A program made the translations under genes and the position numbers. The notes below the pieces were generated by a model that was given only the letters and a program-made list of their open reading frames with translations, was not told the origin of the DNA and searched no databases. From the NCBI GenBank assembly GCA_018830285.1, contig JAHJSB010000015.1:145252-209251 (forward strand): a DNA stretch of 64,000 nucleotides, read 5' to 3'. Origin of the DNA: Alphaproteobacteria bacterium (lineage in GTDB: Bacteria > Pseudomonadota > Alphaproteobacteria > Caulobacterales > Hyphomonadaceae). Below, in pieces: positions 45,730 to 55,063 of this stretch; positions within the stretch are counted from its first letter, which is position 1; every line of letters starts with the position of its first letter.

Positions 45730-46902
45730 ATGGCTATCGTAAGGGAACCCTACGGATTTGTTCATGCAGATACAGGCCGGCTGAAGGATACCTATGGCGG
45801 CCCGGCGGGACAGGTGTTCGTGGAATGCATGCGCATCCGGCCCGATGCCGTGGAGGCGAAGACTGTCATCATTTTCAGCCATCCGATCGGCGGCGGCAGC
45901 TTCCTGCCGCTGGTGACGTCCCTGGCCCATTCCGGGCACCATGTCATCTATTGCAACCCGCGTTACCGCGGCAATGATACCGCGCTGATCATGGAGAAGT
46001 GCGTGCTGGACCTCGGCGCGTGCATTGCCGACGCGAAGAAGCGTTTCGGCTATGACAAGGTGGTGCTGGGGGGGTGGTCCGGGGGCGGCTCGTTGTCGCT
46101 GTTCTACCAGGACCAGGCCGAGCACCCGACGATCACCGAAACACCGGCGGGCGACCCGACCGACCTGGCTGGCGCGGGCCTGATCCCGGCTGATGCGATC
46201 CTGCTGCTGGCGGCGCATATCAGCCGGTCGCATACGATGACGGAATGGATCGACCCGTCGATACTGGACGAGGACAAGCCGTTCGACCGGGACCGGGAGC
46301 TGAATCTTTACGATCCCGACTGCCCGAACCAGCCGCCCTATTCCGATGAATTCGTCGAGCGGTTTCGAGCGGCACAGGTGGCCCGCAACCGCCGCATCAC
46401 CGACCGGGTCCTGGCACAGCTGGCGGAGATCAAGGCCGGGCCCGATCCCGATTCCGAGCGCTGCTTTGTCGTGCAGGGCACGATGAGCGATGTGCGCTGG
46501 CTGGACCCGACGCAGGACCCATCCGACCGCAAGCCGGGCACGTGTTACCTGGGCGACCCGAAGATCGCCAATGACGGGCCGGTGGGGCTCGGGCGGTTCA
46601 CGACGCTGCGCTCATGGCTGTCGCAGTGGAGCTATGACAAGAGCCGGGCCGACGGCACGGGCAACGCGTCGCGCATCTCCTGCCCTGTCCTGGTGATCAG
46701 CAATTCGGCTGACCTCGCTTGCACGCCGAGCCATGCCCAGAGGCTGTTCGACGCTGTGGGATCGGAAGACAAGCAGATGGTGACGATCAAGGACGCCGAC
46801 CACTATTACATCGAGCGCCCTGACCTGTTGCCGGCAGCCGTGAAGACTGTGTCAGACTGGCTGAGAGCCCGCAGACTGTTCCGGGGAACCGTGCCGTCCT
46901 GA
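45730..46902 (+). CDS. Alpha/beta hydrolase
   Basis: 390 residues from the ATG at 45730; the frame is open upstream only antisense to the VOC gene. The oxyanion strand is VIIFSHPIGGGSF, the nucleophile is Ser117 in GGWSGGGS, a late Asp follows VLVISNSADLACTP and the His is in DADHYYIE. It is an esterase, thioesterase or lactonase of unknown substrate. The gene is flanked by the VOC and CYP153 genes, so it probably acts on a hydrophobic catabolic intermediate. Confidence 0.85.
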   Translation: MAIVREPYGFVHADTGRLKDTYGGPAGQVFVECMRIRPDAVEAKTVIIFSHPIGGGSFLPLVTSLAHSGHHVIYCNPRYRGNDTALIMEKCVLDLGACIADAKKRFGYDKVVLGGWSGGGSLSLFYQDQAEHPTITETPAGDPTDLAGAGLIPADAILLLAAHISRSHTMTEWIDPSILDEDKPFDRDRELNLYDPDCPNQPPYSDEFVERFRAAQVARNRRITDRVLAQLAEIKAGPDPDSERCFVVQGTMSDVRWLDPTQDPSDRKPGTCYLGDPKIANDGPVGLGRFTTLRSWLSQWSYDKSRADGTGNASRISCPVLVISNSADLACTPSHAQRLFDAVGSEDKQMVTIKDADHYYIERPDLLPAAVKTVSDWLRARRLFRGTVPS

Positions 46903-46923
46903 ACCAGAGCCGGGAGGCCGGAA

Positions 46924-48192
46924 TCACGCTGAAACGTTTCGCTCCGGGATGCGGACCATCAGGCGCTGGTATCCTTTCACGAAGGGTGACGGCACGTAGA
47001 CCGGCTCTTCGACGACCTCGATGACAGGGAATCGTTTCAGTATTTCTTCCCAGATGACCCTGAGCTGCATCTCGGCAAGGCGATTGCCGACACAGCGGTG
47101 GATGCCGAAGCCGAAGGACAGGTGCTGGCGCGCCCGTTCCCGGTCGATGATATAGCTGTTGGGGTTCTCTATCACCGTGTCGTCGCGGTTGCCCGAGACA
47201 TACCACATGATGACCTTGTCGCCCTTACGGATCGTCTTGCCGCCAATTTCCACGTCCTGCATGGCGGTGCGCCGCATATGGGCCAAGGGTGTTTGCCAGC
47301 GGATCGTTTCAGACACCATGTTCGGAATCAGGCCCGGATTCGCGCGAAGCTTGGCATACTCGTCCGGGAAAGCATTCAGCGCCACGACACTACCGCTCAT
47401 GCTGTTACGTGTCGTGTCATTGCCGCCAACGATCAGCAGGACGATGTTGCCGAGGTACTCTTCCGGGCTCATGTCGCGTGTGGCCTCGCCATGCGCGAGC
47501 ATTGAGATGAGGTCTCCCTGCGGCGGCGCGTTGACCCGTTCGTTCCAGAGGTCTGTAAACGACGCGAGACATTCCATCAGCTCAGCCCGCTTTTCCTCAC
47601 GGGTTTCCACGAGTTCACCGGGCCCCGGAATCGTCGTTGCCACATCAGACCAATGGGTCAGTTCGCGGCGGCGCTCGAATGGATAATCGAACAGGGTTGC
47701 CAGCATTTGTGTGGTCAGTTCGATGGAGACACGGTCGACCCAGTCAAAGGTTTCTCCAACCGGCAGCTCGTCGAGAATACGCGCGGCGCGCTCGCGGATC
47801 AGCGGCTCCATGACTGACAGGTTCATCGGCGATACAATCGGGCTGACTGTCTTGCGTTGAACGTCATGCTTGGGCGGATCCATTGCGATGAACATGGGCA
47901 AGGGGAGGTCGGCATCCTGATCGAGGATCGTAATGCCTCCGAGCCCCGACTCGGATGAGAAAACCTGATGGTTCGTGTCGACAGCCATGATGTCGTTGAA
48001 ACGGGTGATCGACCAATACGGCCCAAACATGCTTTCCTTGCAGTAGTGCACGGGCGCGTCGCGTCGCAGGCGCTCGAAATAGGGCCAGAAACTGTTGGTC
48101 CGCCAAAGCTCTATATTGCTGACGTCCATGTCTTCGAGCGGCATCGTCATCGGATCTGTTTCGATAGGGGTACTGGTGGCAAGGTCAGTCAT
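46924..48192 (-). CDS. Cytochrome P450 of the CYP153 type (alkane terminal hydroxylase)
   Basis: 422 residues. The P450 landmarks are the I-helix GGNDTT (256-261), ExxR at 295-298 (ETIR) and heme Cys367 in [12 protein letters not shown]. Several stretches match what I recall of CYP153A proteins: [52 protein letters not shown] and VRGYxRLMV near the end (here VKGYQRLMV). CYP153 enzymes hydroxylate the terminal carbon of medium-chain alkanes, with ferredoxin and ferredoxin reductase. Those partners are not in the window. Confidence 0.88.
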   Translation of the reverse strand: MTDLATSTPIETDPMTMPLEDMDVSNIELWRTNSFWPYFERLRRDAPVHYCKESMFGPYWSITRFNDIMAVDTNHQVFSSESGLGGITILDQDADLPLPMFIAMDPPKHDVQRKTVSPIVSPMNLSVMEPLIRERAARILDELPVGETFDWVDRVSIELTTQMLATLFDYPFERRRELTHWSDVATTIPGPGELVETREEKRAELMECLASFTDLWNERVNAPPQGDLISMLAHGEATRDMSPEEYLGNIVLLIVGGNDTTRNSMSGSVVALNAFPDEYAKLRANPGLIPNMVSETIRWQTPLAHMRRTAMQDVEIGGKTIRKGDKVIMWYVSGNRDDTVIENPNSYIIDRERARQHLSFGFGIHRCVGNRLAEMQLRVIWEEILKRFPVIEVVEEPVYVPSPFVKGYQRLMVRIPERNVSA

Positions 48193-48289
48193 TTGGAATC
48201 TCCCTCAATGGGCCTGGTCCTCAGGGGCCGCCCTTGTTGCCATTAAAGCAGATCGGTGGCAGAACGCCATAGCCGCAGTCGATCAGGTT

Positions 48290-48451
48290 TTACCCGATAA
48301 ACAGCAGCGCTCTCATGGCATAGGCGACGGCCGCGACGACCAGCATCGAGGCCAACGCGATGCCGACGAACCACGATATCCGCTTGCCGAGCGGGCCTTC
48401 CGGTTCGCCATTCGGCAAGGGTTCGACCGGGCGGAAGACTGGGTCAGGCAT
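48290..48451 (-). CDS. DUF2474 small subunit-like protein of the bd oxidase operon
   Basis: 53 residues, overlapping the cydB stop by 8 bp. It is short and polar at first (MPDPVFRPVEPLPNGEPEGP), then a single TM helix (ISWFVGIALASMLVVAAVAY) with a short tail. Small one-TM proteins of this type (DUF2474, analogous to CydX) follow CIO-type oxidase genes and stabilise the complex in related systems. The assignment rests on position, size and the GPLGKRISWF lead into the helix. Confidence 0.78.
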   Translation of the reverse strand: MPDPVFRPVEPLPNGEPEGPLGKRISWFVGIALASMLVVAAVAYAMRALLFIG

Positions 48452-49493
48452 GGTAGCCGTCGCCGGGCTTTACCTTGCCCCAGAACAGAGAGTACACATA
48501 AGCCGTGTACAGAAGTATTATTGGTAACATAATTCCCGCCCCGACCAGCATGAAGGCAAGGGAATTGTCGCGGGCCGCCGCTTCCCATATCGTGAACTCG
48601 AACGGAACGATATAGGGGTAGAGGCTGAATCCCAGGCCGATATAGCCACTGAGGAAGACGCCCACGGCGAGCAGGTAGGGACGCCAGTCCGGTGCATCCC
48701 CCTGGCCGGTCGGCATCGAAAGGTCACGCCAGAGCCAGGCGCAGAAGAACATGCCCGCCAGCGGCGCCGGTGACAGCGGCAGGAGGCGCGCAAAATCGAT
48801 ATTCGTCATAGAGAAGCCCCAGCGTTCACCGACCGAGGGATCGATGGCGAGCGTGGCGAGGCTGACGGCGAGGAAGCCGATAGCGACACCGGCAAGCGCG
48901 GCGCGGGCCCATTTGCGTGCACGCAAAAACAGGTCGCCTTCGGTCTTCAACACGAGCCAGCAGGCCCCCAGCATCAGGTAGCCGATAATGACCGAGACGC
49001 CGACGAGCAGGGAGAAAGGCGTAAGCCAGTCGAACGCGCCACCGGCAAAGGCGCCGCCCTCGACATTGATACCCTGGATCATGCCGCCGAGCATCACGCC
49101 CTGCGACAAGGCCGCGATGGCCGAGCCGCCGAAGAAGGCGCCGTTCCAGAATTTCTGCGTCGTCGGTCGCACGGCCTTGTGGCGGAACTCAAAAGCGACG
49201 CCGCGGAAGATCAGCGCGGCCAGCATGATGAGGACCGGCAGGTAGAAGGCCGGCATGATGATGGCGTAGGCCGTGGGGAACGCCGCAAACAGCCCGCCCC
49301 CTCCGATGATGAGCCACGTCTCGTTGCCGTCCCAGACCGGTTCGATCGTAGCGGTCATCATGTTGCGCTCTTCGTCGCTGCGCGCGACGAAGGTGAGCAT
49401 GCCGATGCCGAGGTCGAAGCCGTCGAGCAGGACATACATGAAGACCCCGACAGCGAGAATGAAGCCCCAGATCAGTGGAAGGTCGAGTGCCAT
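48444..49493 (-). CDS. cydB: Cytochrome bd-type (cyanide-insensitive) ubiquinol oxidase subunit II
   Basis: 349 residues, eight or more TM segments. The start LPLIWGFILAVGVFMYVLLDGFDLGIG is the CydB signature, followed by MTATIEPVWDGNETWLIIGG and FYLPVLIMLAALIFRGVAFEFR. At about 350 residues it is the length of the CioB group. It partners subunit I, whose gene ends 10 bp upstream. Confidence 0.94.
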   Translation of the reverse strand: MALDLPLIWGFILAVGVFMYVLLDGFDLGIGMLTFVARSDEERNMMTATIEPVWDGNETWLIIGGGGLFAAFPTAYAIIMPAFYLPVLIMLAALIFRGVAFEFRHKAVRPTTQKFWNGAFFGGSAIAALSQGVMLGGMIQGINVEGGAFAGGAFDWLTPFSLLVGVSVIIGYLMLGACWLVLKTEGDLFLRARKWARAALAGVAIGFLAVSLATLAIDPSVGERWGFSMTNIDFARLLPLSPAPLAGMFFCAWLWRDLSMPTGQGDAPDWRPYLLAVGVFLSGYIGLGFSLYPYIVPFEFTIWEAAARDNSLAFMLVGAGIMLPIILLYTAYVYSLFWGKVKPGDGYHA

Positions 49494-49503
49494 CTGTTCT
49501 CTC

Positions 49504-50922
49504 CTAGTCCGCTGCTACAATATCTTCGCCGGTCTCGGCCGGATCGTCCACGGCGCCCAGGGGCGAGCCGGGCGCACGACGCTCGCGTGTGGGCTTGCCC
49601 ATCGGATCGTCGTCAAAGCCGCGCGTGGCGATGCGCGCCATATAGACGGTGCCAGCGGTGAAGATGATCGCGTAGGTGACCATGAAGACGAGCAGTGAGG
49701 TAGCGACCTGGGCCGTGGAGACGGGCGAGACGCTGTCGACCGTGCGCAGGGCACCATAGACCGTGTAAGGCTGGCGACCGACTTCGGCGACGATCCAGCC
49801 CGTTATCACGGCAACGAAGCCGAGCGCCCCGCTGGGAACCGCGAGCCAGTGGAACAGGCCTTTCTTGTCCAGCCCGCCGCGCCACCAGAGGAAGCAGCCC
49901 CAGACACCGATACCAAGCATCACAAGCCCGGCAGCGACCATGATGCGGAAACTGTAGAAGACGAGCCACAGGGGCGGCGTGTCTTCCGGCGCGAAGGCGT
50001 CGAGCCCTTTGAGGTCTTCCCCCTTCGGCGCATTGGCAAACAGGTAGGGACTGGTGCCGGGTATGGTGATCCCTGCATGGCCGCATTCATTGTCGGCAGG
50101 CCAGGCGAGCAGCATGGTGCCCTGCACTGGCGCGCTTTCGCACCAGCCTTCGGCGGCAGCAATCTTGGCCGGCTGGTATTCGTGGGCGACGATGCCGGAC
50201 TCGTGGCCGGCGAGGATCTGAATCGGCATGAGGAGGGCCAGCGTGCCGGCTGCCATGCGCATCTGCCAGCGTGTGGGCGTGGTAACGCGGCCGTTGATGA
50301 CCTGCCAGGCGCCAGCGGCCATCACGACGGCGGCAGTGGTGATATAGGCCGCGAGCAGCATATGGACGAGGCGTGTCGGGAAGCTCGGATTGAAGATGAC
50401 CTTGATCCAGTCGGTCGCATAGAAATTGCCGGTTTCCGGATCGATCGCGAAGCCGTCCGGTGTCTGCATCCAGCTATTGGCCGACAGGATCCAGAAGGCT
50501 GAAATGGTCGTACCGACGGCGACGGCGCAAGTGGCCACGAAGTGGAGCTTGCGGCCGACCTTGTTCCAGCCGAACAGCATGACCCCGAGAAATGTGGCCT
50601 CGAGGAAGAAAGCGGTGAGCACTTCATAGCCCAGCAGCGGGCCGATCACACTGCCGGTGATTTCGGAAAAGAGGCTCCAGTTCGTGCCGAACTGGTAGCT
50701 CATCACGACCCCCGACACGACACCCATGGCAAAGGCAAGCGCGAAAATCTTCACCCAGTGCAGGTAAAGCCGCTTGAACACTTCGTTGCCGGTCTTCAGC
50801 CAGAGGCCTTCACAGACGGCCAGGAAGGCTGCCAGGCCAATCGTGAAGGCCGGGAACATGATGTGAAAGGCAATGACGAAGGCGAACTGGATTCGCGACA
50901 GGAGAAGGGCGTCAAATTCCAT
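49504..50922 (-). CDS. cydA: Cytochrome bd-type (cyanide-insensitive) ubiquinol oxidase subunit I
   Basis: 472 residues from the ATG at 50922, which has GGGGA at the right distance and gives the usual MEFDALLLSRIQFAF start; an ATG three codons upstream is the alternative. His20 in AFHIMFPAFTIGL should be the axial ligand of the high-spin heme. The RLVHMLLAAYITTAA His, the GRQPYTVYGALRT motif and a short Q-loop place it in the CIO/CioA group, which is less cyanide-sensitive. It oxidises ubiquinol and reduces oxygen in the cytoplasmic membrane. Confidence 0.94.
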   Translation of the reverse strand: MEFDALLLSRIQFAFVIAFHIMFPAFTIGLAAFLAVCEGLWLKTGNEVFKRLYLHWVKIFALAFAMGVVSGVVMSYQFGTNWSLFSEITGSVIGPLLGYEVLTAFFLEATFLGVMLFGWNKVGRKLHFVATCAVAVGTTISAFWILSANSWMQTPDGFAIDPETGNFYATDWIKVIFNPSFPTRLVHMLLAAYITTAAVVMAAGAWQVINGRVTTPTRWQMRMAAGTLALLMPIQILAGHESGIVAHEYQPAKIAAAEGWCESAPVQGTMLLAWPADNECGHAGITIPGTSPYLFANAPKGEDLKGLDAFAPEDTPPLWLVFYSFRIMVAAGLVMLGIGVWGCFLWWRGGLDKKGLFHWLAVPSGALGFVAVITGWIVAEVGRQPYTVYGALRTVDSVSPVSTAQVATSLLVFMVTYAIIFTAGTVYMARIATRGFDDDPMGKPTRERRAPGSPLGAVDDPAETGEDIVAAD

Positions 50923-51014
50923 TGGTGTCATATCCCCAGGAATAGTTCATCCTGAACCGGATACCATAATTCCTGCTCGCGCGCGCGCTCAACGTTGTCG
51001 CGCGCCACCCTGCC

Positions 51015-51428
51015 TCATGTGGTGCGCCGCCGCAGCGAGCGAAAGACGGCATCGGCGCGGGCGGCAAGATGGCCATTGGCTTTCACGAGACGGGCCCGGA
51101 CATGCACGAGATCGCCATCTACGGCTGTGACTTCGGGGTGCGCCTCCAGCCATGTGCCTTCGGGCACGATGTCCATGAATTCCAGGGTCAGCTTGATGGT
51201 GACGGACATGCGGCCGGTGGCGCTCCAGACGGCCCAGGCAAGGGCGCTGTCGGAGAAAGCCGAGATCATGCCGCCATGCAGGAACCCCATGCCGTTGCAG
51301 TGGCGGTCGAGCACCCACATGCCGGTGCGGACGTCACCGTCAGCCGTAGCACGGTACGTGGGACCGTTATGCAAGGTGAACTTGCCGCGCGACGGAGTCG
51401 GCGCGAATCCCGGCGGTGGCGGGTTCAT
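51015..51428 (-). CDS. PaaI-type hotdog-fold thioesterase
   Basis: 137 residues from the ATG at 51428. GMGFLHGGMISAFSDSALAWA is the PaaI-family hotdog helix with the conserved HGG. Later strands read SVTIKLTLEFMDIVPEGTWLE and LVHVRARLVKANGHLAARADAV. It hydrolyses acyl-CoA thioesters, perhaps aromatic or medium-chain. The start 13 bp after the DUF192 stop was chosen; longer versions would run into that gene. Confidence 0.86.
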   Translation of the reverse strand: MNPPPPGFAPTPSRGKFTLHNGPTYRATADGDVRTGMWVLDRHCNGMGFLHGGMISAFSDSALAWAVWSATGRMSVTIKLTLEFMDIVPEGTWLEAHPEVTAVDGDLVHVRARLVKANGHLAARADAVFRSLRRRTT

Positions 51429-51441
51429 GATGCCTTGCGGC

Positions 51442-51897
51442 TCATTCGCTGACGTTTCCGAAGAGAGCGTGCTGCACGGTATCACCCGGTTCGATGCCGA
51501 GGACTTCGCAGCGACCACCGTTCAGCTCCAGCACGGCCTTGACCGGCACACCGGGACTGATCGTGCGCAGAGAGCCGGGAACGGCGTTGCGGGCAATGGC
51601 AATCACCTTGCCGTCCGGCGCAACAAACAACATGTCCAGCGGGATCAGCGTGTTCTTCATCCACATGCTGGCTTCGCGGGGCGGGCCGAAATCGAACAGC
51701 ATGCCGGCATTCGGCGCCATTTCCGTGCGGTTCATCAGGCCGGTGCGAATCTCGTCGGCATCATCGGCGAGTTCGACCGTGAAACGGTGGACGGAATCAC
51801 CCGTATCAATGACAAGCGGGCTGGTTTCCAACTGGGCGAAGGCGCCCTGAACAAGGAAAAACGCGGTGGCGAAAAGGCTGGCGATCAATCGGGTCAT
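51442..51897 (-). CDS. DUF192-family exported protein
   Basis: 151 residues from MTRLIASLFATAFFLVQGAF, a clear signal peptide cut near GAFAQ. The mature part has the DUF192 motifs HRFTVELADDADEIRTGLMN, MLFDFG and ASMWMKNTLIPLDMLFVAPD, then VLELNGGRCEVLGIEPGD. Function of the family is unknown; members are periplasmic or lipid-anchored beta proteins. It lies between the thioesterase and the cold-shock-domain gene. Confidence 0.88.
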   Translation of the reverse strand: MTRLIASLFATAFFLVQGAFAQLETSPLVIDTGDSVHRFTVELADDADEIRTGLMNRTEMAPNAGMLFDFGPPREASMWMKNTLIPLDMLFVAPDGKVIAIARNAVPGSLRTISPGVPVKAVLELNGGRCEVLGIEPGDTVQHALFGNVSE

Positions 51898-51959
51898 GCG
51901 GGGTGGTTTAGCCGCGCATTCGGGGGTGAGCAAGCGCTCTTGCTGCTCAGAAGCGACCC

Positions 51960-52484
51960 TTAACCAGGTTTGACGAACGTGACATGCTCGCCCTTGGACC
52001 CGTTCTCGATGACGACTTCCAGGAGGGTGCCCGGTTCGATATCGTCATAGCCCGCCTTTTTCAGGATCACGGCGTGCACGAAGATGTCGATCTCGACACC
52101 GTCGCGATGCACAAAGCCGTAACCGCGCGTCCGGTTGAACCATTTCAGCGTCACCGGCGTGTAGTCGGGCTCCTCGCCCGTCTCGCGCGCGACGGCGGCG
52201 CGCGGCCGCTCCATTTCGATGATATGGGCTGTCTGCCAGCCGCGCTCGCGCTTGACCGCGTCGCAGACAATGCGGGCATCTTCGTCGGCATAGGTTTCGC
52301 CATAATCACGCAGGCAGGAAACGTGCAGCATGACATCGCCCTCGAGCGTTGCGTCGGACGTGGATTCCGCAACGATGAAGCCATAGCCCTTGGCACCGTC
52401 GAACCATTTCACGCGACCGATCACGCGCACCACAGGCTCAACGCCCGGCATGTCTGATTCAGATTTCGCCACAGCTCTCGTCAT
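51960..52484 (-). CDS. Protein with two cold-shock domains
   Basis: 174 residues. The first CSD (about 22-90) has VKWFDGAKGYGFIVAE and DVMLHVSCLRDYGE; the second (about 108-172) has LKWFNRTRGYGFVHRD and DIFVHAVILKKAG. Both keep the aromatic RNP1-like KGYGF/RGYGF, so nucleic-acid binding by both halves is likely. Tandem CSD proteins are common in alphaproteobacteria. The ATG at 52484 is preceded by an in-frame TTG. Confidence 0.9.
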   Translation of the reverse strand: MTRAVAKSESDMPGVEPVVRVIGRVKWFDGAKGYGFIVAESTSDATLEGDVMLHVSCLRDYGETYADEDARIVCDAVKRERGWQTAHIIEMERPRAAVARETGEEPDYTPVTLKWFNRTRGYGFVHRDGVEIDIFVHAVILKKAGYDDIEPGTLLEVVIENGSKGEHVTFVKPG

Positions 52485-52828
52485 CAACCCAAATTCCCCA
52501 AGGGAGTAACCTAAAATGCGAGAGCGCGCTTGTCACGCGATCTTCACACCAAAAATAGGAAAGTTCGGACTCCCCGGATCAAAGCTTTGATCGCAGAGAA
52601 AAAACCTGGCAGTCCCTAGGGGATGGACTCATTTGCTGTAACTAACCTCTTGGTACTAAACTAATTATTATTAATCAATGTATTGCGAAGCGACGCGTGT
52701 TGAATTTGGTGTTGAAAACAATTGCTCCACGACCCACGAATTTGGCCACATAAATTCAGTCCTATTCAATTGAATTGCCATAGCCGTCTAACCCGAAGCC
52801 GACTATCGAGACACCATGCAATCATCCT
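52485..52828. other. AT-rich intergenic region at the left border of the accessory island
   Basis: 344 bp between the double-CSD gene and the HUH-like gene, transcribed in opposite directions. It includes a strongly AT-rich block (52657-52680, ACTAATTATTATTAATCAA), a palindrome TTCAATTGAA, and a 32-codon open frame from an ATG at 52816 (MQSSFAPLQFCERIHIVLE) that is not clearly coding. Base composition changes here from host-like to island-like. No tRNA or integrase site was seen. Confidence 0.45.
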
Positions 52829-54211
52829 TTGCACCCCTCCAGTTTTGCGAGCGCATCCATATTGTCCTTGAGACTTTCAACCATCGGCCGGCGTCTTTCG
52901 AAAGCTCGTCATAATAGTAAATTCGGCTTCCTTGATCAGCTCCGTCTTGAGCAGAAGGTGCTCCAAAAGCACTATGGAGCCGATGGAACAGTTTCAGCTT
53001 CTATACTCGATGATAGTGGAGCAATTGGACAACTCGTGGATGAATTCAGTCTCGTCTGTCTCTTTCAGCTCGGTGAACATTGGAGAAAGGTCCCCAAGCG
53101 ATCACTAAAGCGTCCACCGATGCATTCACTTGCGAAAAAGATCCAAGAAAGTAAGAAACCTTGGTGGACCCTTGCCTTTGAACTCGACTGCAAACGAGGC
53201 AAGGAGCCGGACCGTCGCGAAGTCGGCAAACACCCTGCCTTTACGCCTGACAATCTGGTCAATCGTTTCATCGGGGAATCCGCCATCCGGCTAGCGGACC
53301 ACTATCACAGCCAACACATCGAACTCACCCACGGCCTGGAAGCTCGATCCGTGGAACACGATTTACTCCTTCAGGAACTCGCTCATGAACTACCAAGTTT
53401 TGCGAGAAAGGAGGTTTCTGAGCGGTTCAAAGAGCATCAGAAGATAGCCAGCACCTACAGGACCATAGAGCCTATTAGGGTGGCCTTTGCAAATGAGGCT
53501 CTAGTACTGTTGGGACAGAGCGCTTTCGAAGAGAAGTTAACCGGAAAGACTGCACGCACACACCTAAGGGGAAAGGACGGCAAGGCGCACACTATAGAGG
53601 ATGTGCAGAACTACATTAAACAGCTTGCGAAGCTTCCCGCCTTTGGAGAGTGGAGCAAGGCTCAAGCACCTGCCAGGATCATAGCTTTGGCGCGAGTTGT
53701 GCCATCGTCTGATATCCAAGGCATAGCTTTTTCAGCTACCCTCACCTATCAATCCTTTGGCATGGCTCAGGCTGCTGAAAAGAACACTGGTTCTGCTGTT
53801 CAGGATCGGCTCCGACGTTATCTGATTTCCGAATTCGACGAATGTCCGGAATTTTACTTCGTTTTGGAACGCGGACTCGGCCAACTTCCTCATCTTCACG
53901 GAGCGATGTCGTTGGACCCAAGCCAGCACAACCAAAAACGCTTGCGCGCCGTCTTGATAAAGCTGGCTAGAGCGAAAGGTCGCCACACTCCTGAGCGCTG
54001 GGTCGATACAGAGCCTCTGACTACCCCCGCCAGGTGGGCAGGCTATTCCATCAAACATCCTGTAACGAGCCAATCCAAAACCGGAGTTGTCTCCCTCCTC
54101 TACGCCACGCAAACCCTACGAATTAGAGCACGCGACGAGTGGGAACTGATGCGCCAAGAACAACGAGATGCGAAGCAAGTCATGAAACGGGTGCATGCAT
54201 CTGGGAAGTGA
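52829..54211 (+). CDS. Candidate HUH-type replication initiator/endonuclease
   Basis: 460 residues from a TTG with no clear ribosome-binding site; the true start is uncertain, and the first in-frame ATG lies about 95 codons further in. The C-terminal part has ECPEFYFVLERGLGQLPHLH, in which His355-Leu-His357 forms the HUH metal motif after a long strand. It is followed about 50 residues later by WAGYSIKHP, with Tyr406 and Lys409 in the position of the single-Tyr (Y1) Rep motif. The N-terminal 300 residues are basic and helical and I do not recognise them. Such proteins nick DNA for rolling-circle replication or transposition. Lower GC and different codon use from the host genes suggest acquisition. 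Confidence 0.55.
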   Translation: MHPSSFASASILSLRLSTIGRRLSKARHNSKFGFLDQLRLEQKVLQKHYGADGTVSASILDDSGAIGQLVDEFSLVCLFQLGEHWRKVPKRSLKRPPMHSLAKKIQESKKPWWTLAFELDCKRGKEPDRREVGKHPAFTPDNLVNRFIGESAIRLADHYHSQHIELTHGLEARSVEHDLLLQELAHELPSFARKEVSERFKEHQKIASTYRTIEPIRVAFANEALVLLGQSAFEEKLTGKTARTHLRGKDGKAHTIEDVQNYIKQLAKLPAFGEWSKAQAPARIIALARVVPSSDIQGIAFSATLTYQSFGMAQAAEKNTGSAVQDRLRRYLISEFDECPEFYFVLERGLGQLPHLHGAMSLDPSQHNQKRLRAVLIKLARAKGRHTPERWVDTEPLTTPARWAGYSIKHPVTSQSKTGVVSLLYATQTLRIRARDEWELMRQEQRDAKQVMKRVHASGK

Positions 54212-54223
54212 CTTCAAGTTTTT

Positions 54224-54733
54224 GATCCCAAACCATCACGAAAGTCAGGATGCTAACCTCTCCTCATCAACAACAAGAGGAGACCAACATGATCGAAGAA
54301 TGGATTGACCAGGCACCACCGGAGAAACGTTTGAGCTATTTTCTCGACGGCGAACTGAGCGGTGAAGACTATGACGAACGGCTTGAGAAGCTTTCCAAGG
54401 CGCTCGGATACACCAACTCAGCTATCGTCAAGCAATGGCTCTCGGGGAAGACGAAAGTTCCACTCCGGCACATCACCGCGCTTTCGGGTTTCTTCAATTG
54501 CGATATCTCGGAGGTTCTGCCGTTGTGGTTGTCTCAGGAGCTTCCGGATGACGTACATTTGTATCGCGCAGGTGAGCGGATGCTGTCCGTTTGGGAGTTC
54601 ATGCTCGTGAACGTAGCGAGGGACGTCTACGCGCACGGTGAGGATTGACCCTGTGTGGACTCAGGAGCCTCTCTGGCGCGCGTTTTGGATGTTGGATGAG
54701 GAATGACACGTCCGGTTCCAAACGAGCGCGTGC
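54224..54733 (+). repeat. Left copy of a ~510-bp direct repeat carrying an XRE-like gene
   Basis: It begins GATCCCAAACCATCAC, runs through the XRE-like gene and about 85 bp beyond it, and matches 61104-61613 without large gaps. The upstream part is nearly identical (CTCTCCTCATCAACAACA in both), the coding part is about 85% alike by eye, and the downstream part is more diverged. Confidence 0.8.
54289..54648 (+). CDS. Small XRE-like HTH regulator, copy 1
   Basis: 119 residues from an ATG preceded by AGAGGAG. The region EKLSKALGYTNSAIVKQWLS followed by GKTKVPLRHITALSGFFNCD reads as a Cro/C1-type helix-turn-helix with the usual LSGKTKVPL turn, and the C-terminal half (SEVLPLWLSQELPDD, RMLSVWEFMLVNVARDV) is hydrophobic. 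It is probably a DNA-binding regulator of the island. It lies 77 bp downstream of the HUH-like gene, and a paralogue at 61168 has about 85% of its residues. Confidence 0.72.
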   Translation: MIEEWIDQAPPEKRLSYFLDGELSGEDYDERLEKLSKALGYTNSAIVKQWLSGKTKVPLRHITALSGFFNCDISEVLPLWLSQELPDDVHLYRAGERMLSVWEFMLVNVARDVYAHGED

Positions 54734-55063
54734 GACGCTAGGACAGGCTACCGAATTGCCTGAAACGTAGAAACAAGAACCCTGATCACGTCCAAAAGAT
54801 AAAGACGCTAGAAGGCGGGGACAATGCCTCCTAGCGTCTCCAACCTTATGGACTGCTATGCGGAACTGGGTGGGGGGACGCACCGCATTGCAAAGGTCAC
54901 CCGACAAATAATCAGCCATTTTTCCAAAAACAATTGCATAATTATCATCATGCAGTGAGTTTTTTTCAATTATGAAGACCGCCAAGAGGCGCCGGTTTCA
55001 ATTGCCGTCCATCAGTTCAAGCTTTCCGCAACTATTGGTCTGGATTGGTCGGCTGCACTGTCA
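54649..55063. other. Intergenic region between XRE copy 1 and lysR
   Basis: 415 bp. The first 85 bp belong to the direct repeat. A long hairpin lies in the middle, then an AT-rich stretch (54918-54975). A minus-strand frame of 128 codons crosses the hairpin and the XRE gene and is not credible as a gene. I see nothing else coding. Confidence 0.5.
54803..54839 (-). terminator. Strong hairpin, probable terminator for the minus-strand lysR transcript
   Basis: Arms AGACGCTAGAAGGC and GCCTCCTAGCGTCT pair over 14 positions with one mismatch around a 9-base loop. Read on the minus strand the stem is followed by TTTATCTTTT. It lies 225 bp beyond the lysR stop. Confidence 0.65.

Noticed and set aside
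54599..54985. 128-codon minus-strand frame past lysR
   Set aside because: It runs through the 54803-54839 hairpin and into the antisense of the XRE gene, and its C-terminal half is Arg/Pro-rich.
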